Shown here: in pieces, positions 32,390 to 42,426 of the stretch
Numbering within the stretch: the stretch's first letter is position 1
How the letters are laid out: the number at the start of each line of letters is the position of its first letter
NCBI GenBank assembly: GCA_021396245.1
Contig: WNYE01000069.1
Coordinates: 163,263-227,262, forward strand
Length of the DNA: 64,000 nucleotides
Source: Sporothrix humicola
Taxonomy: Eukaryota; Ascomycota; Sordariomycetes; Ophiostomatales; Ophiostomataceae
Direction of reading: 5' to 3'
Program-made: the position numbers and the translations under genes
Notes under the pieces: generated by a model
What the model saw: the letters and a program-made list of their open reading frames with translations, nothing else
Told to the model about the DNA's origin: nothing
The model's database searches: none

Positions 32390-35312
32390 CTACTCTATCT
32401 CTTCGATACGCGGCCGTATCGGTAGTGTCTGGTTCGTAGATATGGCCGAAGTCGATGATGTAGACGTTCCAATGTTGGCAGGATTGATCGATAGACCGGC
32501 CAGGCCTGGAAGACCACCCACTGGCGGCCCACCAGAGAGCATGCTGCCGCCTTCACTTGAAGGCGGAAGAATCGACGTCATCTGCCAGTTCTCGAGGCTC
32601 TCGATCACATCAATGGCGTGCTGTTTCACCAAACCATCCTCGTCTGTGTCGGCGACGTATCGCAGAATGCGCAGGATATCGTCCTGGCTCTGCTGTGTCA
32701 GGCCAAAGCCGAGGCGCCGTCCGGCCTCTCGGGCATCGTGCAAAGCACGCACAAAGCTGAGAATCAGGATAATGGCTGCACGCCGCAAAATTGCCTTTTC
32801 TAGCTCCGGCTCCATTGTCAAAATGTGCAGGGAAAGGTCGACAGCGCCTGAAGCGAGTGTGGCGCCGAGTCCGGCAATGTTGACGTCGATTCCCGAGGAC
32901 ATAATGGACAGTGCCGAAGCCCGGATGCGCACATCCTCGCTGCCACGCTTGCTGCCCCAGCCTTCGACAATGCGGCCGAGGATCTCATTGCGTTTGCGCT
33001 CTTCGTCCGTCAGAAGAGCATCTTCCATATCAATGTCTTCGTCGTCTTCGGCATTTCCGCTGGCAGCGTCTCGCTTGGCCTTGAGGTCACGCATCCGCTG
33101 CTCTCGTGCCTGCTTGGCCTCTGTCTTGGGTCGGTGTCCACGGCGGCCTGCAATTTCGAGTAATGCCTGGCCGACCTGTTCTGCAGTGTCACCTGCAAAC
33201 GTTGCGCCGAGGCGCTGGACGACTTGGAGCAGTGCCTCGCCAAAACGCAGCCGTGTGTCAACGCTCTTCATTTCGTTGGCGTCGACATAGTGGTCAAGCA
33301 GCTCTTTGGTGGTCGACTTGGGATGCTTATCTACCAACAGAGTAAAAATCTTGATGACACGCAGATTGATATAGTCCTCATTCTCATCGAGCATGAACGA
33401 CATCATGACCAGTAGGGCCGTGATGTCTAGGATGGGGCTGTTGGAGAGAATCAGGCCTTGTAGAAGGTTGAGGCCTTCGGAACGGACAGGCGGTGGAGAA
33501 TCGGCCTGGGTAATGTAGGAAATGGCCAGGCTGTACGTCTTGCGGTCTTCAATCTGCTGTTGGCTTGTGCCTGATGCGGCGGTAGCTCCGTCTGCCTCTG
33601 GATCTTCGATCTCATCTCTGTATTTGAGGAATAACAAGATATTTTTGGCCGTCTTGGCCGTCTCGTTGGCTTCATCGGTCCCTGATGCTCTGCTGATTTT
33701 GCCCAAGGAGTCTTCAATGGACTGAACAATCGCTGCATCGGCCTTTGCTCGCCGAAACCCTGGAGAGGTGACCACCAAATTCAACAGACTCATCAGTAAG
33801 GGTGCTGTCTCGTCTTCAGCCAGTGATGTTTCGTCTAACTGACTGAGCAGTCCGCTGACTAGCTCGAGAATATGGTCGGGACGACCGGCGAGCTTCTCGG
33901 GGAACTTCTCCATCATCTTTTGCAGCATGCTGCCCTCAAGCACGTCCGCCAGGGGATTGTTGTTATGGCCATCCTTTTTGTCGTCTTCGTCCTCTTCTTT
34001 GATAAGAACACGGCCCTTGGGTTTCTTTTGCTTGGGCTTCTTTGACGACAACCAGCGACTGAAGAGGTCCAAGAAGACGGACGAGATCTCCTCGTCGTCC
34101 GTGGAGATGGATGCTAACAAGTCTACGAGAGCATCCGATTTGGGACTGATCTCGTTCCATCTCGTTTGCAGCACTTCTGCTGGACTTGGAGGGACGCCCG
34201 GTGCCGACACGATGAAAATGCTGTTCTGATTGGCATCTGTTGCCTGATATTGCCACTGTGGCTTCTTACTGGCATCTTGGCAACCCTCAAACAGCAGGTC
34301 TCGCACAATTGGCATGATCTTGTCTGGTGTCGTCGAGATCTTGAGGTAGATCTTGAGCAGATTTCGTGCTGGAAGACAGTAGTCCTCTTCGCACTTTTTC
34401 GATGCATTCGTCCATGACGACAGTGCCCAGAGTGACAGAACAACCGGATTGAGCAAGCGCCGTGTCAGGCCCGGGTTTGGATGCGAGATAATCAAAGTTT
34501 GCAGCCGACGAAGGCCTTCAGCCACACCGCTTTCAGAGACCAATACCGCCGCAGCATTCCGTCGCAAATCGACAATATCCTCGTCACCACTTGATGTCAC
34601 AGCTTTCACAGGAGTTTGGCTCGTTGTGGGATCAATGCATCGCAGCATTGGCTCGGCAAAGTTGTTCCATCCCGGCGTGCCCGGCGCACCATAGCTCTTG
34701 CGGCCCAGAATACCAAAACCAATGACATACGCGGCCACCTTAGCCAACTCTAGTCCATCGCGACCATCAAGGAGTTCAAGAAGCTGGGGTGCAATGCCCC
34801 GGAACCAGTCTTCGGCTGTCGATCGGACTGGTGGACTTGCAAGCAGTCTTGTGGCCATCTTGAGTGCCTCAAGAGTAATGTGCGCGCCCTGCTTTTGAGG
34901 CGCAGAGGCACTGCTGTTTGCATTGGATGGATGCACAGAAAAGACAAACTCGAGTGTAGCCCGCACGCCGTCACTCCGCAGCGGCAGAAGAGCCAGCTGG
35001 CTCATAAACTCAGCGCGGACCACATCAGGAGCACGGCCCGGCTGGAGGAGCACATTCAGTGCTGGCAGAAGAGACACAGTTGGAGTTCTGTTGATATTAG
35101 TTGGGATATGCACCAAAATGCCTCAACATCTATCATCTCATTCACTTCACCCGCTGTACTCACTTCTCAAGCACATCTGAGAGCTGCTGCTGTGCTGCAG
35201 CATGGCCATCTGGTGTGTTGGGGCCAAAGGCGGCGGTGCCGAGAGATGTGAGAGACTCCAACAGAGTCTTTTGAGACTCGCGTGCTTCGTTTATAGGAGC
35301 AGGCGCATCCAT
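32390..35312 (-). CDS. RTP1: HEAT-repeat protein, Rtp1/TANGO6 type
   Basis: Two exons (35164-35312, 32390-35087) encode 948 residues. Much of the protein is helical and HEAT-like. A region around 580-690 (VRSEGLNLLQGLI, then INLRVIKIFTLLVDKHP) and a short C-terminal block near 835-870 (LRRAAIILILSFVRALHDA) resemble the paired conserved domains of yeast Rtp1 and animal TANGO6. Rtp1 is implicated in assembly and nuclear import of RNA polymerase II. An acidic/basic low-complexity segment with KPKQKKPKGR lies near 375. Exon 1 was placed by the donor GTGAGT and acceptor CAACAG, joining in frame at EK/TPTV. The stop lies 300 bp from that of the GPI gene on the other strand. The family call is from memory of domain shape, so it is less certain than the gene itself. 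Confidence 0.75.
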
Positions 35313-35675
35313 CTTGGAATCACATGTTGCGTTTTGTCGTTGACGATGGCAAGTTGGGAAGGACCGGCAGTTGCCTCATTGCTTAACAAACATCGAAACT
35401 TAGTCATCACGATGGTGGTGGTGGGGAGCTTGGTGCATAAAGTGGGCCTGGAGCTTCGCTGGCCAATTATGCACGACTTTCAGCTGCCAAACGTGACCGT
35501 TGCCTACAGCAGCCCAACGCGTTTTTCCAGCGCTCTTGCAGCCCCCAATATTTACTATTTACTTGACGCCAAAAAAGCTTCAACTTTTGGTTCTTTTCTT
35601 TTCTACACTCCACAACCAACAATCCGACTCTCGACTCTACCCCCTTCCAGCCTCCCCCCTCAATGCGCTGGCAGC
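35313..35675. other. Short divergent promoter RTP1/NDC1
   Basis: Only 363 bp separate the two ATGs, so the two genes probably share a bidirectional promoter. The NDC1 frame stays open upstream through this interval, but the extension is not family-like. Confidence 0.6.
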
Positions 35676-37652
35676 ATGTCGACGGCGACGCGAACTCCTA
35701 ACACGGCGCCGCAGCCTGCGCGGCGGGTTCTTCCCTACAAAGACTTTCTGCAGCCCGCCCTGCATAGACGATTCTCCTCGACAGCCCTCGCTTTGCTCGC
35801 CGTTGCCTACGCGCAGTCCCTAGCCCTGTCCAGTTGGTCCTCATGGCTCTGGGCCTGGTTCCCGCTGAGTGGCGCCGGCTCTCGTGCGATCGTCATTTTT
35901 GTTTGCGGCCTGGTGATTATCATCCTGAGAATCGCCCAGTTCCACATTGGCATCCGCACAACCAACTCCCCCTTCCAGACTTTCCTCTTCAACGCCGCCA
36001 AGCCCAAGACCGCCGAGACCATTTTTTCATACTGCATCGCCGGCTGGCTGTACGGCCAGGTGTACCGCTGGGCGCAGTCCAAGGAGGCCGCCCTCGGATG
36101 GATTACACACTATCCTGGAGACCGTACGAGACTCAATGAGCGCGCCCTTTTCCTTGTGGTGCATCTTGTGTGCGTCGGCGGCGTGAATGCACTTCTGCAC
36201 CTCTTTTACGACAGCGACCGCCTTCTTCTGGGCACCGCTCGGCCGAATGCGGCGAGTGACAGCAACAATAGCGCAGCAGGCAAGACCTCTCAGCTGTACC
36301 GGACGCTGCTTGGCCGGATGCCCTACTTGATTCTCTCATCCGCTACTCGTGCTCTTTCCGGACTTGCTACGAGCTTTATTCTCTATACCTTTTTCTTCCG
36401 TCCGTTTGTCTGGCGGTTCACCCTCGCGCTTTTCCGGCCCTTCTTCAGCCTGCCAAAATCGTCGCTTCCGCCGTCTGCGACGCCCTATTTTACATCATTC
36501 AACTACCTCCCAGTCTGCTTCTACGCCGGCTTCCTGTTTACGCTGCTGGCCGTCACCAGCAACGCGGCCTTCTCGCTGTTCCTCGTCAACGAGCCCATCA
36601 AGGACGGCAAGCCCCTGACGAGCGACTCGAAAGACTCGAACGGCAGCCTTCTTAACGGCTTGAAGAGCAAGAAGGACAAGATCAAGGCCTTTTCCATGTG
36701 GGAGCTGGCCTTTATTGCGCGAGACTTCCCCGAGCGCCGTGTCGCCATCTACACGGATATCGACCGCAAGGACGGCTCGACCTGGTCGCAGATCTGCAAG
36801 TTGTGCCTAGATACCGTCAAGACGCTCGAGAACCGCATCGATCCACCTGCCGCCGCTGCGCCGGCTCCTGCTGCCAAGAACGCCCAGGAAGATTCTGCGA
36901 CGGAAGTTAAGCGGCTGACGAAGCCCATCCGCGACGACCCGATCCTGGTGGCCACGCCGCAAAAGAAGAAGACGTTCTCGAGCGAGATGGAGAAGATGGT
37001 GAACAAGGTGGCCATTGACCCGCAGAACTCGCCGCGCCTCAGCCCGCTTACCAAGCGCGTGCTGCAGGACGCGCGCAAGCGGATACAGGATGTGCAGCGC
37101 GACATCAGCGGGCCCGAGAACCCCAACAGCGGGCTGCAGAACACGGTCCGCCGGGTGCTGGCTTTCCCCGTCATCGGCTGGCCGTTCCGTCTGACGTTCC
37201 GCAACCGCATCACGGCTGCCGTCCTGGGCGGTCCTTATGGCGAGCCGAGCGTGTACGTCAATGCGATCAACGCACTGAGCCTGCTGGCTGTGCACAGTCT
37301 GCAGGAGGACAAGTTTGGCAATGTGCAGCGCGACGTGGCCACGATTGTGCGCGAGCTTACGCGCGTGACGCGCAAGCTGGACAGCTTCAAGGCGTCGTTC
37401 CCGGTGCACTGGACAGACATTGAGGCCGAGCGCGAGTGTCCCGAGGTGGACGATATCCTCAATGCGTTCAAGGACGGCCTGACAGACCTGATTGCCAGCT
37501 TTGGCCGGTACAGCCGCGACCTGCGGCTTTCGCAGACAGATATGCGCCTGGCCGAAGAGGCAGCAACAGCTGGACGTGAACCAGAGCAGCCGCCAGAGCA
37601 GCCAGAGGAGGATGGCGAGGCCAGTCCGGAGATGGCAGAAGTACGGTCATGA
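35676..37652 (+). CDS. NDC1: Nuclear pore/spindle pole body membrane protein Ndc1
   Basis: A single exon encodes 658 residues. Ndc1 is a six-helix nuclear envelope protein that anchors nuclear pore complexes and inserts spindle pole bodies. Hydrophobic segments occur at about 33-55, 72-93, 112-130, 158-178, 215-245 and 275-300. The N-terminal block (PYKDFLQPALHRRF) and the EXXLGWITHYPGDRTRLNER-like region are typical of fungal Ndc1. The C-terminal half is soluble and helical, with the moderately conserved VYVNAINALSLLAVHSLQED segment. I chose the ATG at 35676 because it directly precedes the conserved N-terminal block, although the frame is open further upstream. The gene is divergent from RTP1 and followed by DLT1 on the same strand. 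Confidence 0.88.
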   Translation: MSTATRTPNTAPQPARRVLPYKDFLQPALHRRFSSTALALLAVAYAQSLALSSWSSWLWAWFPLSGAGSRAIVIFVCGLVIIILRIAQFHIGIRTTNSPFQTFLFNAAKPKTAETIFSYCIAGWLYGQVYRWAQSKEAALGWITHYPGDRTRLNERALFLVVHLVCVGGVNALLHLFYDSDRLLLGTARPNAASDSNNSAAGKTSQLYRTLLGRMPYLILSSATRALSGLATSFILYTFFFRPFVWRFTLALFRPFFSLPKSSLPPSATPYFTSFNYLPVCFYAGFLFTLLAVTSNAAFSLFLVNEPIKDGKPLTSDSKDSNGSLLNGLKSKKDKIKAFSMWELAFIARDFPERRVAIYTDIDRKDGSTWSQICKLCLDTVKTLENRIDPPAAAAPAPAAKNAQEDSATEVKRLTKPIRDDPILVATPQKKKTFSSEMEKMVNKVAIDPQNSPRLSPLTKRVLQDARKRIQDVQRDISGPENPNSGLQNTVRRVLAFPVIGWPFRLTFRNRITAAVLGGPYGEPSVYVNAINALSLLAVHSLQEDKFGNVQRDVATIVRELTRVTRKLDSFKASFPVHWTDIEAERECPEVDDILNAFKDGLTDLIASFGRYSRDLRLSQTDMRLAEEAATAGREPEQPPEQPEEDGEASPEMAEVRS

Positions 37653-38391
37653 GAAAGAGAGAGGAAAGAGCATTTGCATTTTCCATGGTTTTTTGTTTTT
37701 GCGCGTTTTGCCCAGTCTTTTTTTTTTATTCATTGTTTTTTATTATAGGACTGTAATGATATTGTAGACCACATTGGCGTGTCTTGCTTTTTAGAAAGGG
37801 AATACCCAGACTGAGTAAAAAAAAGTTTAATAAAAATTGCAAAAGACGCAGGAATGTTCTCCAGTCGTGAAGCAAAACAAGAAACGAAACAGGACGAGAA
37901 CGGAAACACAAAACAGGTGAAGGTCTTCGTTATGGTCGTCCCATATTTGCCTGTTATGGGGTAATTGGCCAATCACAGCACTCTATAGATGCTGGTGTGG
38001 GTCCTTGCCAGCTTGCCAACTTTTGGCATAGTGCAGCTCAGTAACCAAATTACACCTAAAATAACTCCATAACGGCAGCATAACGTAGCCTCGCTCCGCT
38101 GTAAATATTGATCTCCTTTCCTTTCGTCATCACCACTTTTTGTTTGCGACTGTTTTCCTCGTCACTCCACGCTTCGCCGTCCCGGCGCCTCGACATGGCA
38201 TTATTACTAGCAGTATCGGCGCTGTAACATTTCTTGACAACGGTCATGCGACAGACGATTGCATCTGCAGCGTGTCTGCATTCTGTGCATCCTTTAAAGG
38301 CGCGTTGAAGCGGCCTTTGGGCGACGACGAAATAAAACGAGAATCGAGAATCGAGAATCGAGACGAGACGACGGCCACACCGACCGACACA
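37653..38391. other. Intergenic region NDC1/DLT1
   Basis: This 739-bp interval holds the NDC1 3' flank with T-runs and the DLT1 promoter and leader. The leader contains the GAATCGA triplicate listed separately. The DLT1 frame is open back to 38140, but no earlier ATG fits the family. Confidence 0.55.
38341..38361 (+). repeat. 7-bp tandem repeat in the DLT1 leader
   Basis: GAATCGA is repeated three times exactly, ending 30 bp before the DLT1 ATG. It is probably a replication-slippage product in the 5' untranslated region. Confidence 0.75.
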
Positions 38392-40356
38392 ATGGCCACC
38401 TCGACCGAAATCTTCTTCCGCATCCTGTACGGGACGCTGTACTCGTTCCTGCACGTCCTGCTGCTCGCCCTGCTGCTCGTCACGCCCGGCGACATCATCA
38501 ACCAGTCGCGTGATCGCCACGACATTGTTTCCATCCTTATCGTTTCCGGAGCCTATATATTTGCGATATTGGTCGTCACGTTCGTCTTCTTCCTGCGACT
38601 CTTCCTCAAGCGCGCCGTCCTCAACTCCATCCCGAAATCCTGGGTCCCCATCGAAAAGGGCGATGTCTCGAAACCCGTTCGCAGCATGATCAGCGCCGGC
38701 CTGAGTCGAAGTGCCGCCATTGCCTTTGTGTCGCGGCCGCGCATCCTGCCCGACGAACTGCTGGACGAGATGTGTCCCATGCTGGCTGCCGGCGTGTTCA
38801 TGTCTGGTGGTAGCGGGAACAATGAAGGCGCACAAAAGGAAATAGAGGCGCAAATTGGGGAGAAAGATGACGGCGGCGAAGACGCAGGACTAGGTGCTGT
38901 AGATGGAGACAAAGACGGAGACGAAAGAACGAAACCAGAAAAGGCGGTGCGGTTTAAAAAGGTCGAGACGATGGAGATGGAGAAGGAGCTGGGCATCGAC
39001 CTGCCGCCGTGCCAGGCTGTTTGGGGCACAATCGAGCATCCTGGTTGGGCACCACCCGACCAAGTCTTGGGTCGTTCAGGAGCGCGAGTTGGCGCAGCTA
39101 GCGGTGCTAGTGGAGGTAGTGGCCTTGCCGCTGCCGCTGCTGTTCCTCTTGACGAGAACGTCAACCTTCAGTACAGCACTGTCTTGTCCGAGCTGCCCAA
39201 CCTGGTCGAAGCCAAAGCGCTCACTCTCGCCCCTCCGGATCCTTTCTCGCCTGCTGACCCGCCTCCTCTCGATGCCGACGCAGTTGCTTTACTCGAACGC
39301 CCTCCCTACTTGGGCCTCCGCGAATACCTGTCCCACCTTGCCGAGCTCGGCGTAATCGACATAGAGGCTGACGCCCCTCCTCTCGATGCTACGGCGGGCG
39401 ACCGTGACCCCCGATCACTCCGCGAAGTTGTATCATCTTTTGTTACCGCCTACGAGTTCGCCCGCTTCTCAACACAGATGATCACCCACGAAATGTTCCG
39501 CCAGCTGATGCACGACCTGGCTACCATCCTGCGCCGTATGACGCCGCTCGACCCGAGTTTGCTCGAAGACGACGACGAAGATGACGGGTACGACGACAGC
39601 GGATATGACAAGGAAAGTGGCAGCTTCAGCTACAGCGAATCAGACGATCGGTCCGGGCGGCCCTTCTTTGGACAGGACAGCGAAGACGAGGATAGAAATG
39701 ACGACGGAGGCGATATCGACGACAACCCGGCGCGGTCGAGCAGTCCAACTACTCCATTACGAAGTCGCAGTCGACACAGTTCACATCTTCTTACACATCA
39801 TACACAGCAACAACAACAACAACAACAACCACTAGAATCACCACAATTACCACAACAGCCCCAATACGAATCCTTACCACGCACTTCCCAGTTGGCCAGA
39901 TCACAGTCTGGAGGCAGCAGACGCTCAGCCGAGACGACTACTAGTAGCAGCAGCTGCAGCGCGAGTACATGCAGCACTCAAGACAGCAACGGCACCAGCA
40001 GACGACGCCGTCCGAGCCGCCGACTCACAAATCCCGATTTGGCAAGCCCTTCGACGTCGCAAAGCCGGAGACGTTCTCAGCAGCAGCAGCAGCCCTTGCT
40101 TTCACCGCAATCGGACCCTCGCCAGGCCAGAAGAACGTCGAGAACCAACGTCCGTCGGCCATCCTCGCAAGCGTCAAGCTCAAACAGTTTTGCACAGAGC
40201 CGGCACCCATACGCAATCAGCAGCCAGCCGTCCAGCGCAAGTCTGCGATCAACTAACTCGAGTGGCTCTGTTATCCGGCTGACGAACCACGGCGAGCAGT
40301 CTCACGAATTGCCCTATGTTATAATGACACCGACGTCGTCACACGATCGAAGGTGA
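38392..40356 (+). CDS. DLT1: Dlt1-like membrane protein (defect at low temperature 1)
   Basis: A single exon encodes 654 residues. Two transmembrane helices lie near residues 8-30 and 45-68. They are followed by the family block IPKSWVPIEKGDV, and by VRSMISAGLSRSAAIAF with SRPR. Further conserved parts are WGTIEHPGW, the LPNLVEAKALTLAPPDP segment, and the region PPYLGLREYLSHLAELG through TAYEFARFS. These match the Dlt1 family of ascomycetes; the yeast gene is linked to cold growth but its biochemical role is unknown. The C-terminal 200 residues are low-complexity, first acidic and then Ser/Gln/Arg-rich, with a run of eight Gln encoded by CAA repeats near 39807-39830. The gene is convergent with MHF2, with 301 bp between the stop codons. 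Confidence 0.85.
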   Translation: MATSTEIFFRILYGTLYSFLHVLLLALLLVTPGDIINQSRDRHDIVSILIVSGAYIFAILVVTFVFFLRLFLKRAVLNSIPKSWVPIEKGDVSKPVRSMISAGLSRSAAIAFVSRPRILPDELLDEMCPMLAAGVFMSGGSGNNEGAQKEIEAQIGEKDDGGEDAGLGAVDGDKDGDERTKPEKAVRFKKVETMEMEKELGIDLPPCQAVWGTIEHPGWAPPDQVLGRSGARVGAASGASGGSGLAAAAAVPLDENVNLQYSTVLSELPNLVEAKALTLAPPDPFSPADPPPLDADAVALLERPPYLGLREYLSHLAELGVIDIEADAPPLDATAGDRDPRSLREVVSSFVTAYEFARFSTQMITHEMFRQLMHDLATILRRMTPLDPSLLEDDDEDDGYDDSGYDKESGSFSYSESDDRSGRPFFGQDSEDEDRNDDGGDIDDNPARSSSPTTPLRSRSRHSSHLLTHHTQQQQQQQQPLESPQLPQQPQYESLPRTSQLARSQSGGSRRSAETTTSSSSCSASTCSTQDSNGTSRRRRPSRRLTNPDLASPSTSQSRRRSQQQQQPLLSPQSDPRQARRTSRTNVRRPSSQASSSNSFAQSRHPYAISSQPSSASLRSTNSSGSVIRLTNHGEQSHELPYVIMTPTSSHDRR

Positions 40357-40657
40357 CCGCCCTGTTGCGAAGAAGGGCCGTGTTTTGAATATTACGAAGA
40401 AAAGACTAGACGAGGTAAGGGTATGCTTTACCTCGCTTTTTGTTTGCTATTAGAAACCCATCATTGGCCTTCTTTATCATATCTTGGAGTCTGGCCTACA
40501 TATAGAACCCACTACACACAAAAGGGCAAACCGAACCACCGTTTATTCAACGGTGCATGACTTGTAGCATAACTATACATATAATTCATAATGTAATGAC
40601 TTTCTTGTTTAACGCTCTCGTTTGTACAATAAAAACACATTGTATCCATCATTAGCC

Positions 40658-41320
40658 TCACATGTCCATGATTAGCTGGCCAGCAACCTTTTGCAGGACG
40701 TCGACCTGTGAGTGGATAATGTTAGTAGGAACCTCACACGTGGATCATAGGTGAGGGGGGCATACATCTAAGAACGCGCCAGTGCCGCGCTCGGCCACAG
40801 ACCGGGCCACCGCCTCGCGGATGAAAATCTCCATGTACTTGTTCACCGAGGCGTGTGCATCTTGCGTCAACCGTGTCGCCGTGCCGCCCGGGTTCTGGAA
40901 GAAGTGGTGCATCAACAGTGTGAGCAAGGCTGGCGGTAGTGATTTGTTCGCTCGTGATGTGCCGTCCATCTCGTCGTCGTTGTCTGTGGCCACGTCTGTG
41001 GCAGCGCCCGCTCTATTGTCTTCTTCTGCTGCGTCGTCTTGGAACTGGTCGATTGTTCGCCGCCGCCGGTTGGCACTGCTGATCCGGCTCCGTTCCAGCT
41101 CGTCCACGTCGTCTTCTTCCTCTTCGTCTCCTTGTGCGTCACGCCGCCTCGAAATATCGTTGTCGTCATCGCTAATCTCGACATCGACCTGCCGGCCCCG
41201 GCCTGACTTGCTGGATGTGGCTGCCGCCTTTGCTGCCCCCGAGACTGGCCGTGGCGGCTTGAATGCGCCTGTGCCGCGGAAGCCGCTACTACCGCTGGGT
41301 GGAGCTCTTTGTGGTGGCAT
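40658..41320 (-). CDS. MHF2: Histone-fold protein MHF2 / CENP-X
   Basis: Two exons (40766-41320, 40658-40705) encode 200 residues. The last ~75 residues align by eye with CENP-X: LLTLLMHHFF, an Ala/Ser-rich second helix with IFIREAVARSVAE, and a last helix VDVLQKVAGQLIMDM. The partner is MHF1/CENP-S; the heterotetramer acts with the FANCM/Mph1 helicase in fork repair and at kinetochores. The first ~120 residues are a disordered extension with Arg/Gly-rich, then strongly acidic, then Arg-rich segments, longer than in yeast or man. The intron (donor GTATGC, branch TACTAAC, acceptor CACAG) joins FLD to VDV. An MCB-type ACGCGT site lies 90 bp upstream. Confidence 0.88.
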
Positions 41321-41408
41321 TTCGGCACGTTCTGTGTGTTCTCCTAAGTATCGCGTCCTGAGAAATCCGTGGCTCTTCAACAAATGATATCGCCGTCAAA
41401 CGCGCAAA

Positions 41409-41416
41409 GACGCGTC
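41409..41416. promoter_or_regulatory. MCB-type cell-cycle box upstream of MHF2
   Basis: The palindrome GACGCGTC contains the MluI box ACGCGT (41410-41415) bound by MBF in yeasts, about 90 bp upstream of the MHF2 ATG. A related AAACGCGC lies about 10 bp away. MBF drives G1/S genes, which would suit a replication-fork histone-fold protein. Confidence 0.5.
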
Positions 41417-41625
41417 TTGGTGGGAGGTGGAGGTGGGTCGTGTTTGCACAACTGTTCAGTTGCAGGAATTTGTGCAATAGTGTCAAATTCGTTCAGATGT
41501 GGTCTGAATACAGTTGTCAAATCTGGGGTCGTTTTCTTTCAGGATCGTACATAAAACAAAGGTGGAAAGAGCTATGTTGACATTCGAATTCAAGAAATAA
41601 GGAAAGTACCCAAGTCGCGATACGC

Positions 41626-41637
41626 AATCACGTGATT
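41626..41637. promoter_or_regulatory. 12-bp CACGTG palindrome
   Basis: AATCACGTGATT is a perfect 12-bp palindrome centred on a CACGTG E-box, the core site for Cbf1/bHLH factors. It lies about 310 bp upstream of MHF2 and beyond the 3' end of the carrier gene. Confidence 0.45.
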
Positions 41638-42426
41638 ATCACACACCACAAAAACCACTTAAACTGCCCGACACCTGCCAGGCATCACGACACATGTTTG
41701 ACGGGAAACTAACATTTTGACAGTTCACCTTCACTCTATGATTGGCCCAGTATCGTTTTTGGTCTAACAAAAAGCAAACGTTCTTTTGATCAGTACTATA
41801 AAAGAGAAAATCTATCAAGGTGCATGCAACCCAAGGAAAATAAGGGTTCGACGAAAGAAAAGATACAAAAGACCGCGAGAAAATAGGAAAACAAGATCAG
41901 CCGAGACAAGCAAATGTCGACTTTTCCATCCTGAGGAACCAGGTGTCGGGGAAACTGTCTTTTTGAGATTCGATATAAATTACAGTGCGCCAAGGGGTAA
42001 ACCTTGAACACACAACGGCTTTCCCGGCCGCCAGTCCCAGTGGTGTGAAATCAACGCCCATCCCAAACTGAAACTTTTCCCCCCATTCTCAGCAACGAGC
42101 CTTCAGAAATCCTTGCTTTCCGTCGACCCTTACCCAACCGAAACCGCCGCGCCCCGTCTACCTTCTCTTTCTCGCACCTTTTCCCAGCAAGCGCATAACT
42201 CGCAAAAGAAAAAATAGCAAACAACTTCTTTCATCAACAACAACACGCCGGATGTGTGATAATCCCCTCACCGTGGCCCACTAAACGCCATTGACACCGG
42301 ACAAATCCAACGTCAAGTCGCTAGTGCAAGATTTTTGTACAAAAGGTTGTGTGTGTAGGGAGGGGGTGAAGTTCAAGAGAGAGGGGTGTCTCTCTCTCGA
42401 AAAGAGGTGTGGTGGGTTCAGGCAAT

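Larger units (their letters stand above)
41321..42426. other. Intergenic region AAC/MHF2
   Basis: This 1.1-kb interval holds the MHF2 promoter and the 3' flank of the ADP/ATP carrier gene, both on the minus strand. It contains the MCB and E-box palindromes listed separately and no supported gene. Confidence 0.55.
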
